A stretch of DNA of 64,000 nt, from contig NW_004955404.1 of the NCBI RefSeq assembly GCF_000276665.1, positions 27,960,711-28,024,710 of the forward strand, in the 5' to 3' direction. The DNA is from Chinchilla lanigera (taxonomy: Eukaryota; Chordata; Mammalia; Rodentia; Chinchillidae). The notes under the pieces were generated by a model. That model saw nothing but the letters and a program-made list of their open reading frames with translations. It was not told where the DNA came from and did no database searches. A program made the position numbers and the translations under genes. Shown here piece by piece: positions 23,935 to 36,010 of this stretch; positions within the stretch are counted from its first letter, which is position 1, and the number at the start of each line of letters is the position of its first letter.

Positions 23935-26614
23935 CTGAAAAAAATTAAAGTAACATAAATATATTATGTTCCTATGCACAAACAGGGAGATGCTAGATAA
24001 ATTTAAAACAAATACAAGTAAGATCCTTTGAGCTCAAGGAAGTTCATTTGTAGATTCCATTTATTTTACAAAATGATAACTTTATCAATTTACTGCCATC
24101 CTGTCTTTCAATTTAAGTCTCAATGTACCAAAATCAAAGTAAACCCAACTCTGAAAATCCAGAATTACATAAAACATATATACCTGTTAAACCAAAACAT
24201 TTTAATAGAAAAAATATATATGCATTTGTTAAGTGATTCCTATAAATAGTGAAGTCATCTATGGCATTTTACTTATTCAACTTATATCAAACCTTTCAAT
24301 TAATATAACTAATGATCAAACAAAATATACTTATTAATATAAAATACTCAAGAGAATATATGCATACAGCTGCCAGCAATTGTTGGGAAAAACATTAAGC
24401 CTGTCTCGTAAGCCTGTCAAGTGCTTCTGACCTGTGAAATCTATATTTGAAGATGTATACCTTTTGTTCATTTTTAAAATTATGAATCGTTATTTTCAAG
24501 TAATAATAAGGAACTAATGTAGACTAAAAAGACAAAGTCAAAAAGAAGACTTGGGAGGCAGTAACCGGTGATTTCTTAGACGATTAGATATTCAAGGTAC
24601 CTACCACAGTCTTCTCTGTAAAATATTATTTTAAAATAACCATCTACATCACAGGTATTTTTATAATTTAAAAGCATTGGTTATGAAAAGCTTTAAAGTT
24701 GCAGGTGAAAATAATACATATGTAGAAAAGCACTGTCACTGTTAGTCTATACCTTTAAAATATCAAGCATGCAATTCTTAGGCAAACAACTTATTAACTC
24801 CAGCAAACATATAAATAGAAAAATGGTACAGGACAAAAACAAAAACAGAAGCTATGTATATGTGCAACTCTTTTCACTGGCAAGCAAAGTGTCTGTGAAT
24901 TTATAATACAAAATCCAAACTAAATTTGTGCCCCAAACACATGACAGTATTCAAAACACCAAAAATGGGGAGTTTGTTTGTAATAAACTAGCAAGACAGA
25001 AGAAATGTATACGTGATTTAAACGGGCATTAATTTCAGTTAAATCCAGTCCCATCTGCTTCCTATGTCCCAGGCCCTCCGCTCATGACTTCCTCTTTCTA
25101 AATTCTATCTTCACGCCCTTCCAGATGCTGCTCAAAGATAATGGTATTGTTTCTAAAAGGCAACAGTATTACTGGGAAATGCAGACCCAAATTACTTGTG
25201 CGATCCCTTCTTTTGTCTATGAAGCTGTTACTTCTAAGACAATTTTTTCTGCTCATCTCTTTTAAAGTGAGCCTATTTTCATGTCTGAAACCCAACCACT
25301 CAGTGGATGCTGCTTCTCAACATGCTATAATATACTCAACATTCTTCTGAGTATAAGAGCAACACTTTCAGTACTGATGAGATTTTCACATTCCTAAGTG
25401 AAATGCTAGGTATCGTCCTGATGGGGAAATCTGATTAGGAGCTCTACCCCACAGCTATCTTCCTACAATTCTCTCAAATTCTTAATAATGTACACAGCAA
25501 GCAAATATACTCAACTTGTATGTTTATATACCTAGTATTACAATTTTTTCATCTTTAGGTAAATGCAATATGATTCAGTCAATCAGAATACAATTAACAA
25601 CATGAAACAGACTTAACCTTTACAAAAGTCTACTTCTTAACACACCTGTAACACTAGAGTAACTGCTTTACTAGAAAAAGAATCACTATTAGAGAAAGAA
25701 TTTGGTGACCACCAAGAATTTGTTCTCCGAAATGCCTTAAGATCCAAAAGCATGACTTAAAAACTCAAAGAGAAGACTGCCACCTACTGAAATGCTATTA
25801 CTTTCTGATGCGATTATGTTCAGTAGAAACAAACACATCCTTCGTATCAGTAAGCAAACATATTTGAAAGACGCATTGAAAGTATTAGTGTGATTTTTGA
25901 AAGCAAATCATCACACGAGTTGAAAATCCATAAAATCATCAACATTAATAAAAGTATGCCCTATAAAACACAAGAGAAGTACAGTGACCATTAGTCATGA
26001 AGGCTTTCTATATACCTGGCTGATTAATGATTAGCACAGTGTACATTTCAAAAGCAGAAAGAATGTCTCCCATGATCCAAAAATTATAGAATGGACAGCA
26101 TGCCCACACTATCCTATGTGCAAACTAAATTTTTATATCCTAAGATTATGAAATGAAATTATGCATGTATATTTTCAAGATAAATAATAATGGTGATTAT
26201 TTTTAATCATGTAAAAATACTTAAATAAAATGTCATAGCACTCCATTATCATTCAACCACTGATTTTTTAAATTGTCAGCCTCTGCATTCTAAATCTTAG
26301 AAATCTGGAATGCTAAAGAAAATTACTTGAAAAGCTAAGATAAATGTTTATATAAGAGAATTTTACACCAGAACAATTATTTCCACAGTTATAACACAAT
26401 TTACACCTTGTAATTTTAAGAAGTACCAATGCTAAACTAAAATTAGTTAAACTGAAATCAGGTAGGAGGATCACTGCAAGTTCGAGGCCAGCCTGGGCTA
26501 CAAAGTGGGAGTTATAGGCCAGCCTGAACTGCATAGCGAAACCCTGTCTCAAAAAGACACAGACACACACACACACAAAAAGAAAAACCTGAAATGTAAT
26601 AAGAACAAACTTAC
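23935..26614 (-). other. NDFIP2: NDFIP2 intron 6
   Basis: 2.7 kb of AT-rich sequence. Apart from the B1 at 26462-26580 I recognise nothing in it. Confidence 0.85.
26462..26580 (+). mobile_element. B1-type SINE, 5'-truncated
   Basis: Begins at taggaggatcactgcaag and ends ...ccctgtctcaaaaagacaca with a short CA tail. Confidence 0.85.
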
Positions 26615-26681
26615 CAAGTACAAGAAAGATCCACCAAAGCCAATACTGTCCATTAAAATATCCAGTGAAATAATCAGAAAA
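26615..26681 (-). CDS. NDFIP2: NDFIP2 coding exon (exon 6), aromatic loop and start of segment 3
   Basis: A small 67-bp minus-strand exon between CCACAG (acceptor 26683-26682) and GTAAG (donor from 26614). It encodes FSDYFTGYFNGQYWLWWIFL plus VL and the first base of a Gly codon. The aromatic NGQYWLWW stretch is a signature of NDFIP1/NDFIP2 at the entry to the third membrane segment. The phase agrees with both neighbours (0 in, 1 out). A B1-type SINE (26462-26580) lies only about 35 bases beyond the donor. Confidence 0.93.
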
Positions 26682-27770
26682 CTGTGGAGGAACATAAACA
26701 TATTAACCATATTTATATTCCTAAATTTAAAAATTGTATATTCTTAGCTTCATAATAATTTACCTCAAAATCTTTAACACTTAAAAACAGCAGCACCAAG
26801 ATGAAAACAAAGCAAACATATTTAATGACTGACATTAATAATATACATATGTAACTCAAAAAAATCGTATGCAATAGCAAACAAACATAAAATAGTTTAT
26901 AAACCAACAGGTCAAACTGCTTGCAAGAAAGAAAAGTAGACGGTACACCTCTGAAGCAAACATTTTTCCTGTTACGACGTTCATGTCAGTCCTTTTCTCA
27001 CAGTCTCTGCAAGCCATGAGTATCCCAAATACACCACAGCACCCGCTGCTTTAGGTATTAACACCAAAAGCGACATTAGTTTAATCTTATCAGATGGGGA
27101 TGTTTTGGTGACCCCTATAAAGAAGAGCTTTTGACCTTCTGTACACCCCCTACTGTTAATCACTGCCAAAAATACTAGGCACATAAAGACCCCCAACTCT
27201 TTGGAGTCCTTTTATTTTCCAACTAGATGCACTCTGATTCAGTCCCCAGCGGTGAGCTGCGAACAGCTAAATGAACCTTGAAGCGGCATTTCGACAGCTC
27301 CTATTAGCAGCGGTGGCAGAGTTTCACATTCCCTATGCTGCGGGGACCCGAACGAGCCGATGGAAAGCAGGGTCTGACGGCACAGGGCTCAGGCGTCTTT
27401 TCCTTGATTAGACTGTAGACATCACACTGAAGTTTATAAGTTTTTTTTTTTAAAAAAATCAAACTAGCTTTCCTCAGTGATTCCACATAATTCTTTGCTA
27501 GTCCTTCCTTATCTACTCAGCACCTAAATAATGCCCCCAGAATTATTTTTAAACTACTAAAAATTAACTTGTTTTCTACCTTCTTTCCACTGCTCTCCAA
27601 ACTAAATCTTACCTAACTAAAAATAATTTTGGTGAATGCAGATGTGTGCTTGATCCGAAATTGAAAGTATTTAAAATTTTGGATGTAAGCATTTCTAACT
27701 ATGCGTTAGTACTTTCCATAGCAACTTTAAAAGCATATACTTTTTGATCATAACAAAAGTACAAATTACA

Positions 27771-27850
27771 CGGCAAAAAGCGCCTGCCTGGCAAGCGCAA
27801 GGTCGTGAGTTCGGTTCCCGGTACCGGAGAAAAACCAAAAAAAAAAAAAA
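27771..27850 (+). mobile_element. Young 5'-truncated ID SINE with 15-bp target duplication
   Basis: The element starts inside the tRNA-like part (cggcaaaaagcgcctgcc) and ends in an A-tail. The flanks are identical: aaagtacaaattaca at 27756-27770 and 27848-27862 (the A-tail overlaps the first bases). Perfect flanks indicate recent insertion. Confidence 0.9.
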
Positions 27851-29089
27851 GTACAAATTACAAATAATGTCGCCATTTAAGAGCACGGCAACTAAAGATT
27901 AAAGTTTTTAAAGTACTTTCTCTCAATTTCTTTTTAATTAATAAACCACAATCTACACGTTAGCTTAGAGTTTTATAAAATCCAAAGATATAAAATTTCA
28001 ATATACTAGTAAAAATGTAAATCTTTTTACCAGTATATTTTTAATAAATATACTTTTAATACTTTTTAATAAGATGATTACTACTTTTTAATAAAATGAT
28101 TAACAATTAAAAAGTTTTCATAAAGGTCTTAAGAGGCTATAAGAACAAAGAATAAAAGACCAAAACAATATATTTTTAATTTTCTGTGTATTGTACCGAA
28201 ATCAATGAGAAAATCAGGAAGTATCATTCTTCACTAAAAATATTTACCATAAAGCTATTGTTAAATCTCAGATGAAGAACATACAATTATCTTCACCTTG
28301 AAGTCAAAGAGACTCATTATTTTAAAAGGAGAGAAAAGGAAGCTTTGGGCTCATTACTTGCGTTATCAAAAATGTTTTAAAATACTAAGATCACAGCGCT
28401 GAGCCAAGTGTGGTGTTGTTTAGAAGCACACCAGGCTCACTGGCCAATCACTGGCTCTGGAAATCAAGTTTTAGAAAATAAACTAGCCAATGCTAAGAAT
28501 TTACATGCTTTTATTTTACTAATAATATACCAGTATTTTATTGTTTCTACCATCTTTCTAAAAGAACGTTAATTTTTAGTAAAACATACATGTAATTTCT
28601 TACTAGACAGGGCCTTCGTAAACATTGTTTAAAATATAGTAAAAGACAAATTAAAACAAAACACTAAGAAAAGCATGATATTCTTTTTTTATTATTATAG
28701 CGGAATTGGTGAAGAATCAAATACACCTAAGTATTACCAGCAAAGTTCTAAACCATCTTGTCTTTATTTTTGTCTCAAAGGCAAATAAAATAATTACACT
28801 GGAGTTTCAAGAAGTGAGATACACTAGATGCATTTGTAAACAAACAATAAAAACACCAGAAGCCTTAGGCAGAAGGAATACCAGAATACTAGATTAAAGG
28901 TATTTAAACAAAATTTGAGATTCATGGCAGTTCAGAAATGGAAAAAAAAAAAGGAGTAATATGACATAAAATAGTTACCAACCAATAAATGGAAACGACA
29001 GACTTTTAGGAGAATACACTTCTAGCACTAAACTCTAAGAGGAATTTAAGGATTAGAGCATTTCAGCAAAAGTTAAGGTACAGGGTAGC

Positions 29090-29240
29090 TGAGGCAGTAC
29101 AGACAGGACTGGGATTGAATTAAGTCCAAGCTAAATTCTAACCCATGTGCAGACTGTGGGGCTTTCAGCCAGTTATTAGGTTCTTTTTATCCCCAATTCC
29201 CTCATCAATAAATGCTGGAATCACTGCCACTATCAAAGAT
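29090..29240 (+). repeat. MIR-like element
   Basis: gggattgaattaagtccaag ... ttcagccagttattaggtt ... ttccctcatcaataaatgctgg. Confidence 0.55.
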
Positions 29241-29774
29241 ACAGATCAGTTTAAACAATCTGATGTTTGTAATAAATTAAACCTGAACAGTCGATGAATG
29301 ACGGTTATTATTCTATACAAGAGATTTTTAAAAATCCCTTTCACATCAATTCTCAGTACATATTAACAGGTTGATATTAGCTTTCACTCAGCAAATACAT
29401 TTAAAGGAAAACCAAGTAGTTCCCATAATCAAACAATGCTAATATATACCTTATGAATCTGAGGAACTCCAGGCTTTGATTTTTAATTTTCATCTTATCA
29501 CATTAATCAGACCTGATGACTAGATCATCTAACCCCTTTTCAACTGGCATTCTAGGAGGAAATCAGGCTCTAGGACCCTGAAGGCACAGGTTATCTACAT
29601 CAACTTCCTTTTTTGCAGCTAGAATGACATTAGCAATTTGCCAACTTCAGGAGGATTGAGAAAATAGTTCTCAAATAATATTCTTTGTTCTGTGATTTAA
29701 ATGAGTGATGCCTTTTTATAACAGGAACTGATTCTATTAACATCGTAACGAAGGTTGGACATACTTAGCTCCAA

Positions 29775-29880
29775 CCTTCTGGGTTTTCCTAGTAATAACT
29801 CCTGCAAGGGCAGGGACTGCACCGTTGTCTCTGTACGCTCTGCAGCACCTAACAGACTTATGCTCATGGAGGAAACTCAC
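29775..29880 (+). repeat. L2 3' end fragment
   Basis: ctcctgcaagggcagggact followed by cgctctgcagcacctaacag is the L2 3' terminus. Confidence 0.6.
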
Positions 29881-30834
29881 TATGCATCTTCTGGAATAAA
29901 ACTCAAAAAAGAAACATCCAGGGGTCAGCTCTCACAATGGCTCAGATTTTAATCATCTTAGAAGAAACCAGTCCACAGGTCCCACCAACAATCAATGGAC
30001 AATTAGCCCAAACCTGTAATCCGGTCTGAACTAACACAGGATCTCCTAAGAGTACTAAAACACTGAGAAGCTATAAAATAAACTTTATAACAATGAATAA
30101 ATACATTATATCCACAGTATTAATGTTAAAGTATTGGGTACCTTTTATTCAAATTAATAATACAGATCCATTATCTAAGTGTCTGAAGAATGTAAGAGAA
30201 GCTAATATATTAGACCTGTGACTGTATTAACTTTTGAAAGATTGAGCTCATTTAAGTAAAAGTCAATGTTTATATAAATATGACTGACAGAATTTATTAT
30301 GTATTTTATTAATCATATAATAGCACTAAAAAATTGTGGGTAACTTTTCAGAAGACTTAGTAAAACAGTGAACAAACAAAGCCACTCCCAATCCTTCCCC
30401 TTGCCCAGGCATCATAGAACAAATATTTGTGCAAAGAAGCCCAAAAGGCAAGAGGCAAAGTCAAGTCAAGGTTAGGGACTGATTATGACAATGGCACTAA
30501 TGCCTAGGTTATTTTCACAGGAAACTACCTGAGCCTAGGAAAGCTGCTGAGATGGGAAAGGAAAGGGTGTTTCACTGTTTATCTAAACATCACCTTGTAA
30601 GTGATAAGAAGAAGGCAGAGAGTGATTTCAGGAACAACAAACAAATGGGAAAGCTTAGAAATAATGTAAGGGGAAAAAGATGAGTTCTGATAGCCACTTC
30701 ATAGGCTCTGCTTTTACTTCTGAGCTCTGAGTGTTACCAAAAAAGAACATTTAAGCTCATAATTTATAAAACTACAGAAATTTCAGTTTTTATCTGCTTT
30801 TAGCCATACCTATACTGTATCAAAATAGTAATAA

Positions 30835-30965
30835 CCGTGATTTACCAAGCACATATATTTGTGCAGCAATTGGGCAAGGCTCTTTATTTTGCATACCTCA
30901 TTCAAACCCTGTGAGGCAGCCTGTTGGAAGAAACTGATGCTCAGAACAACTAAGTGGGATTCATG
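30835..30965 (+). repeat. MIR element
   Basis: ccaagcacatatatttgtgc, then cctcattcaaaccctgtgag and gatgctcagaacaactaagt follow the MIR layout. Confidence 0.7.
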
Positions 30966-31056
30966 TGCATGAAGTGAACACTTATGAATCACGCAGAAAA
31001 TTTCACACCTTTTTAATTTTAGAGGTAACAGACATATACCCTATTAAGACACTCAC

Positions 31057-31181
31057 CCGCACGATAAGGATCCATTTGATCAATGAAAGGCCAAATCCAC
31101 AGATAGCACCGTACCTTCCAGCTATAGTATTGGTGATACAGAAGGATAAACAAAATCCAAGCCAGTTGAATATAAATGCCA
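31057..31181 (-). CDS. NDFIP2: NDFIP2 coding exon (exon 5), membrane segments 1 and 2
   Basis: This 125-bp minus-strand exon is bounded by TTTTAG (acceptor 31183-31182) and GTGAGT (donor 31056-31051). Two bases finish the Met codon and 41 codons follow: AFIFNWLGFCLSFCITNT, then IAGRYGAICGFGLSLIKWIL and IVR. These are the two hydrophobic hairpin segments of the NDFIP membrane domain joined by the conserved AGRYGA turn. The three-helix domain anchors the protein in endosome, Golgi and multivesicular-body membranes with the PY motifs facing the cytosol. This is the most conserved part of the family, and no disabling change is visible. Confidence 0.95.
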
Positions 31182-31859
31182 CTAAAAGCAAAAGAAACTT
31201 CTTTTAAAGGTCACAATACGGAAAGTAACACCGACGGAATATTACCCAGTAAAGGCGAGCAACCCTTGGTAAAGAGTTTTCAATGATAACAGCGAGCAGC
31301 AGCACGCGTGCCATACCTGCACCGCCACTGACGTTAACAGTGCTTCACTGCTGAAGCAGCAGCTCCTTTTGTTTTAACTCTACGAGTTAAGCCTTCTTTA
31401 TGGACTGTAGTGTGCCTGTATAAATGTATTAGCTGTTTACTGTGCATCTACAGATGGGTAAGCATGGATTCTCGTTAGTTCAGTCAACAGGAATCGAAGT
31501 TACAGTTTATCACCAGCAAGTGAAAGAACAGCTTTAAGCCAGCTAAAAACTATACGGCAATGTAGCTTCCACGCACTCCCATCCTAAGAGTTCAGCTAGC
31601 CTAAGTCACCAGGCAAAAACTTGGCTTTTTTAAAAAAAGGTAAAACATAATACTTCACAACCAATATTTTATGGGCATCTTAAGGTATAATCATAATTCT
31701 TAGATTTTACTTTCCTGTATTCACGTACAATCCATAATCCCATCTAAGCACTATATTAAGACACAGCTTCATATGGGCAGATAACTCACCAAAGCATTGT
31801 TTTTCAGTATGAGTGGGGTAAATCTTTCAGGAACTATAACTTTTGATTTGTATATGGTA

Positions 31860-32075
31860 AGTTCTCAAAACAATTTATGGAATAAAGATGCTCAACATCA
31901 TCATCATTAGAGAAATGCAAATTAAAACCACCATTAGATATCACTACACTACCTATTAGTCTAAAATAATAAAAATCTGCGAATACCAACTGCTAACCTC
32001 ATGTACGGCTGGTGAGAATACAAAACAGTACAGTCACTGTGGAGAAAGTGCGGTAATCTCTTACAAGTCAGATTT
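31860..32075 (+). mobile_element. Old L1 fragment
   Basis: gatgctcaacatcatcatc, gagaaatgcaaattaaaacc and ggtgagaatacaaaacagta-type text is the plus-strand L1 ORF2 end region, well diverged. Confidence 0.7.
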
Positions 32076-33643
32076 ACATTTTAAAACACTTCCCAATTTT
32101 TTAAAGTTACAAACACTGTAGTTTGTCCTTCTGATTCCCTCAAGTCTAAAATGCAAACGGTGCAAGTAATTCATTAGAACAACAGTGTGCGGACACCGAG
32201 ATTCGCAAGCACATGGCACAAATGAACTTTGGAAGAAAAGTTTCCTAAACAGACCCAAACAGTTCACTACCTTTCAAAGCGCTAGAATTCAAAGCTGTTT
32301 CTATAGACCGTCAATTATACTTGAATTAAATCTTAATTTAGAGTTCAACTGATGAACAACTAGATTCTATTCCACTGCCTTAAATATTTTCTTAAAATTA
32401 AGATAGGAGATACTCAGATTAGGCATGTACATCAAATAACTGTGATAATACTTTAAATCTTATGAAAAGCAAAAACATTATTAAAGGATCCATAATTTCT
32501 TCCTTTACAATTTCTGAACAAGAACAGGTACTCACACTATCAACTTTTAAGAGTAAATTCTTTTAGGTCACATAAAGTAAGAATGAAACAGACATTGAAA
32601 ATAAAGGCAACAATAAATCCTATAGTAAGTGTTAAGCAAATATTATAGCATTCAATGTAGTTTTATTTGTGCAAATATGACCTTAAATGTTCAAGGAAAC
32701 TTTCTAGATGTTTTACAACAGTTTTACCCAAGCACTGAAAATATAGCAAGTTGTAATTTGAAGATTAGTCACTAGATGGCAGTAATTACAAATAAATCCA
32801 CACTTAGCAAAGCACACTCAACTTACTGCCTCCTAAAAGAAATGTACCAGAAAAAAAAGGTAAAAAATTACAATTTCATTCAGAGTATTTTGCAATGTTT
32901 TCAGACTAGAAAGCATAAAAATAAGTTGCAAAAACATAATTTAGTAAAGACTGAGAAAAATATTTCATATTAAACCTTGAAATATATGTATACTGACATA
33001 CTACTACTGACCAAAAGTGAAGCGTGATGTGTCTAATTTATCGAGCATTTCTAACATCTACATCAGTGGGATGTTTTCAGCTCTAGAAAATAAGGATTGT
33101 AAAGAAGACTGGAGAGAAACAGTAAGAACTAAGTTTGCAGACTAATAATTAGCTGGTATCAAATAACATGCTTTTATTCCCAAGAAACAGTTATTGATGC
33201 TACAAACAGTATAATGATTTAGATTATTTTCCAATTAGGATTCCTTAAGACACAACCAAGAAAGCAACGTACGTGGGAAATGCATTATTAAAAGAAAGCA
33301 TTACCAAATGAACTAAAACTAAGACTAAAAAAAGGCAGGTTTCCAGACTAATAGTACCAAATGAGCATTTGTAACCAAAATGCTCATTTCCTTCTTTTCC
33401 ATTAAAAATGGCAACTACAACCAACTTAAGATTTAAATACTATGTACGTAATTTATTTGATCAGTAACTTGAATATAATTTAATAAACTTGAGAAAAGAA
33501 AGAGAGCTGCCCGCCCACCTCTGTTCTTCAGCAAGTGAAATAAAGACACAAAGCAAGACAGCATTTCAAAAGGGGACAAAAGGGTAAGTGAATTTCAACT
33601 CAAAAGTAACTCCACACACAAAGTACGACTTTTCTGTTAAAGA

Positions 33644-33800
33644 TGGCTGTGGGGCGTGGTGGCGCACGCCTGTAATCCCAGCACTTGGGAAGCTGAGCCA
33701 GGAGAACTGTCAGGTGTTTGAAGCCAGCCTGGGATACACAGTGAGATCAAGCCCAGCCTGGAATACATAGCAAGATCCTGTCTCAAAAGAAAAAAAAAAG
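33644..33800 (+). mobile_element. B1-type SINE
   Basis: ggctgtggggcgtggtggcg ... agcctggaatacatagcaag plus A-tail. Confidence 0.9.
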
Positions 33801-34169
33801 GAATTTCGCAAGATGTTAAAAAGAACACTAATTAGGGCTTCTGACCTTCTAACTACACACCATTCCTAGTGACAGTGTGCTGCTGCCCAGAATATCCTCT
33901 TTTCTTTCTGCTTAATGGCATTCAAATGGAAGCCTTCTGCCCCAAAAACAGGACTTACAGTTTCATTCTGTGTATCCCCACAGCGTGGGATGGATGCAGC
34001 GTTTCTCTTACAAAATATTTATCTGTATACCTTTTGGTTGCCCATATCTACCACAATGGCTGCAACACATAATTATCCAGTCAGTGTTAAATAAAGGCTA
34101 GGATCTGTATTCATTAGGTCGCTATTCTGAACTATTATTTTAAATAAAGTAAACACATGCTAATATTTT

Positions 34170-34677
34170 CTTTATGATGTTATTTTTTGGCTTTTTGTAT
34201 TTTTTATTTCTTTATTTCAGTTTATTAGTTTATGTGTGTGGTACCTAATGTTCATATTCCTTATGGGAGTTCGTATGTTCCTTTTTTCATCCTTTTCCCC
34301 CCACCCCGAGCTCTTCCCACCCCTTGATCCCCTTCCTTGTTTGCACAGGTCCGCAGCACACATTCACACTCCTTGTGCGGAGCTGCTGCAAGTACAGAGC
34401 ACACCCTAACTCCTTCTGTCACCCTTCGTCCTGCCCCTTCCCCTCCCCATCTCTCGAGCCCCTTTCCCTCTGAGAACAACTGGTCCCCTTACTTCCTATT
34501 ATCTACCTTTTACTTACTATTCAGGGTTTCTCCTAACAGAGAAACCACGTGATATTTAAGCGTGTGTGTCCAGTTTATCTCACTTTATGGTCTCAAAGTA
34601 AGCCCATGTTCCTGCAAATGAATCAAGTTTATCCTCCTTTATATGACGTTACTTTAATTGCACAGCGGTGTAGAAAG
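34170..34677 (-). mobile_element. L1 3' end fragment
   Basis: Minus-strand L1 3' end: a T-rich left edge (poly-A of the element), then the CT-rich 3'UTR, then gtgatatttaagcgtgtgtg, tatggtctcaaagt and cctgcaaatga, matching the same blocks at 9.98-10.06 kb. The right boundary is about ten bases from the NDFIP2 exon 4 donor. Confidence 0.75.
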
Positions 34678-34686
34678 ATGACTTAC

Positions 34687-34780
34687 TGAAAAACGCCAGC
34701 ATGAAAATGCCATCGTTGCCCACTCTCAGCTGGTCTGCATCACTGAAGTCGTCTCTGGGTGGACACTCTTCCTCCTGATT
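34687..34780 (-). CDS. NDFIP2: NDFIP2 coding exon (exon 4), start of first membrane segment
   Basis: This 94-bp minus-strand exon lies between TTTTACAG (acceptor, 34782-34781) and GTAAGT (donor, 34686-34681). It starts in phase 0 and ends after the A of a Met codon. It encodes NQEEECPPRDDFSDADQLRV followed by GNDGIFMLAFF, the acidic juxtamembrane stretch and the beginning of transmembrane segment 1. The sequence matches the strongly conserved NDFIP core. The first residue is Asn where I recall Ile in human, an unremarkable change. An old L1 3' end fills the intron side to within roughly ten bases of the donor, which is unusually close for a transposon. Confidence 0.93.
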
Positions 34781-35235
34781 CTGTAAAACATAACAGCAGA
34801 AGAGCTCCCTCAGCTAATTATGTTGCCTTAAATGTAACAATAAGAACTTCGATAAAATACAATGTTCTCAAGGTGTATAGACAAAATTATATAGTAAGTA
34901 CAACGTCTGGCTCTAAGTATTCAAAGAACAGCAAGCTAGTATTTCTTCATGGGCCCCCCTGAAAAGCATAACTTTAGCAATAAACACACAGAAAAGGAAG
35001 CTGAATAGTATCGAACTTACAAAGTGTCAAGAAGGTAAATGTGACACTAGCGTCAAATGGAAAAACAGGAATAATCAGGGGTGATGTACAAATCTGTATA
35101 ACTTGTGTTTCATAATCTGCACATAAAAATTTATCAAAAATAAAAATGTATATACCCACTGATCCAGTAGCTCCAGATCTTGAAATATATTGTAGAGAGA
35201 TATTGCAACACTACCACTTATAAGAAATAATGTAA

Positions 35236-35323
35236 GGGCCAAGGCTGTAACTCAGCAGCAAAAGTGCTTGCCTGGCAATCCTGAGGTCATGAGTTCGATT
35301 TCCAGTACAAAAAAAAAAAAGAA
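35236..35323 (+). mobile_element. ID-type tRNA-derived SINE
   Basis: Contains A-box-like gtaactcagcagc and B-box-like gagttcgatttcc, then an A-rich tail. Its reverse-orientation partner lies 66 bases away. Confidence 0.85.
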
Positions 35324-35389
35324 AAGAATGAATGTAGTAAAGAGATTCATAGCAGCAATTCTTAGTGGAACCTAGTGGCAGGTCCCCCA

Positions 35390-35468
35390 CCCCCGTACCG
35401 GAAATCGAACTCACGACCTTGCACTTGCCAGGCAGGCACTGTGCCACTGAGCTAAATCCCCAGCCTCC
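35390..35468 (-). mobile_element. ID-type SINE, inverted partner
   Basis: On the minus strand: ggctggggatttagctcag, then gcctgcctggcaagtgcaag and gagttcgatttccggtac. Forms an inverted pair with 35236-35323. Confidence 0.85.
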
Positions 35469-35820
35469 ACAGCAGCAATTCTTAAAAGCAAGTGATCAGA
35501 CACAATCTAAATGTCACCCACAGTGGGCTGTGCTGGGCAGTAATTCCTGGGTCTCTCATGCTTCTGCATGTCTTGCTGGCAGAGGTACTGGCTGCCTTTC
35601 TCTGCACATTTACACAGTGGAGAACTTTGGAAGAGACTGTTTCCCTTCAGGACAAAGATATAGATTCTCTCACTGATCATTAAAAAATGATTTAGATTCT
35701 TCACAGTAATAGGAAAGAATAATTCTAAAATTCATGTGGAAGCACAAAGCAATCCTGAAGAAAAACAAAATCAAAATCGCTGGAGGCATCATAATACCCA
35801 TTTCAAAATATACTACAGAG

Positions 35821-35951
35821 CTGGGCATAGTGGCCCATGCCTATTATCCCAGTACTTGGGAGGCTAAGGCAGGAAGATCATCACAAGTTTGAGGCCAGCT
35901 TAAACTACATAGCAAGATACTCTCTCAAAAGAAAAAAGAAACACACACACA

Positions 35952-36007
<56 letters not shown>
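35821..36007 (+). mobile_element. B1-type SINE with expanded (CA)n tail, inserted in L1
   Basis: gctgggcatagtggcccatg ... agcaagatactctctcaaaag followed by about 67 bases of CA repeat (35941-36007); flanked by L1 ORF2 text. Confidence 0.9.

Positions 36008-36010
<3 letters not shown>

Larger units (their letters stand above)
26682..31056 (-). other. NDFIP2: NDFIP2 intron 5
   Basis: 4.4 kb. It contains a young truncated ID SINE (27771-27850), MIR pieces near 29.1 and 30.9 kb and an L2 3' fragment near 29.8 kb. The 26.7-27.7 kb and 28.0-29.0 kb stretches show no recognisable repeat or gene. Confidence 0.85.
31182..34686 (-). other. NDFIP2: NDFIP2 intron 4
   Basis: 3.5 kb. It holds an old plus-strand L1 fragment (about 31.86-32.07 kb), a B1 (33644-33800) and a minus-strand L1 3' end (34170-34677) that runs almost to the exon 4 donor. 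The 32.1-33.6 kb part is unassigned AT-rich sequence. Confidence 0.85.

Noticed and set aside
26981..27486. Minus-strand frames near a slightly GC-richer stretch, considered as an extra NDFIP2 exon
   Set aside because: The neighbouring NDFIP2 exons already join in phase and no part of the known protein is missing there.
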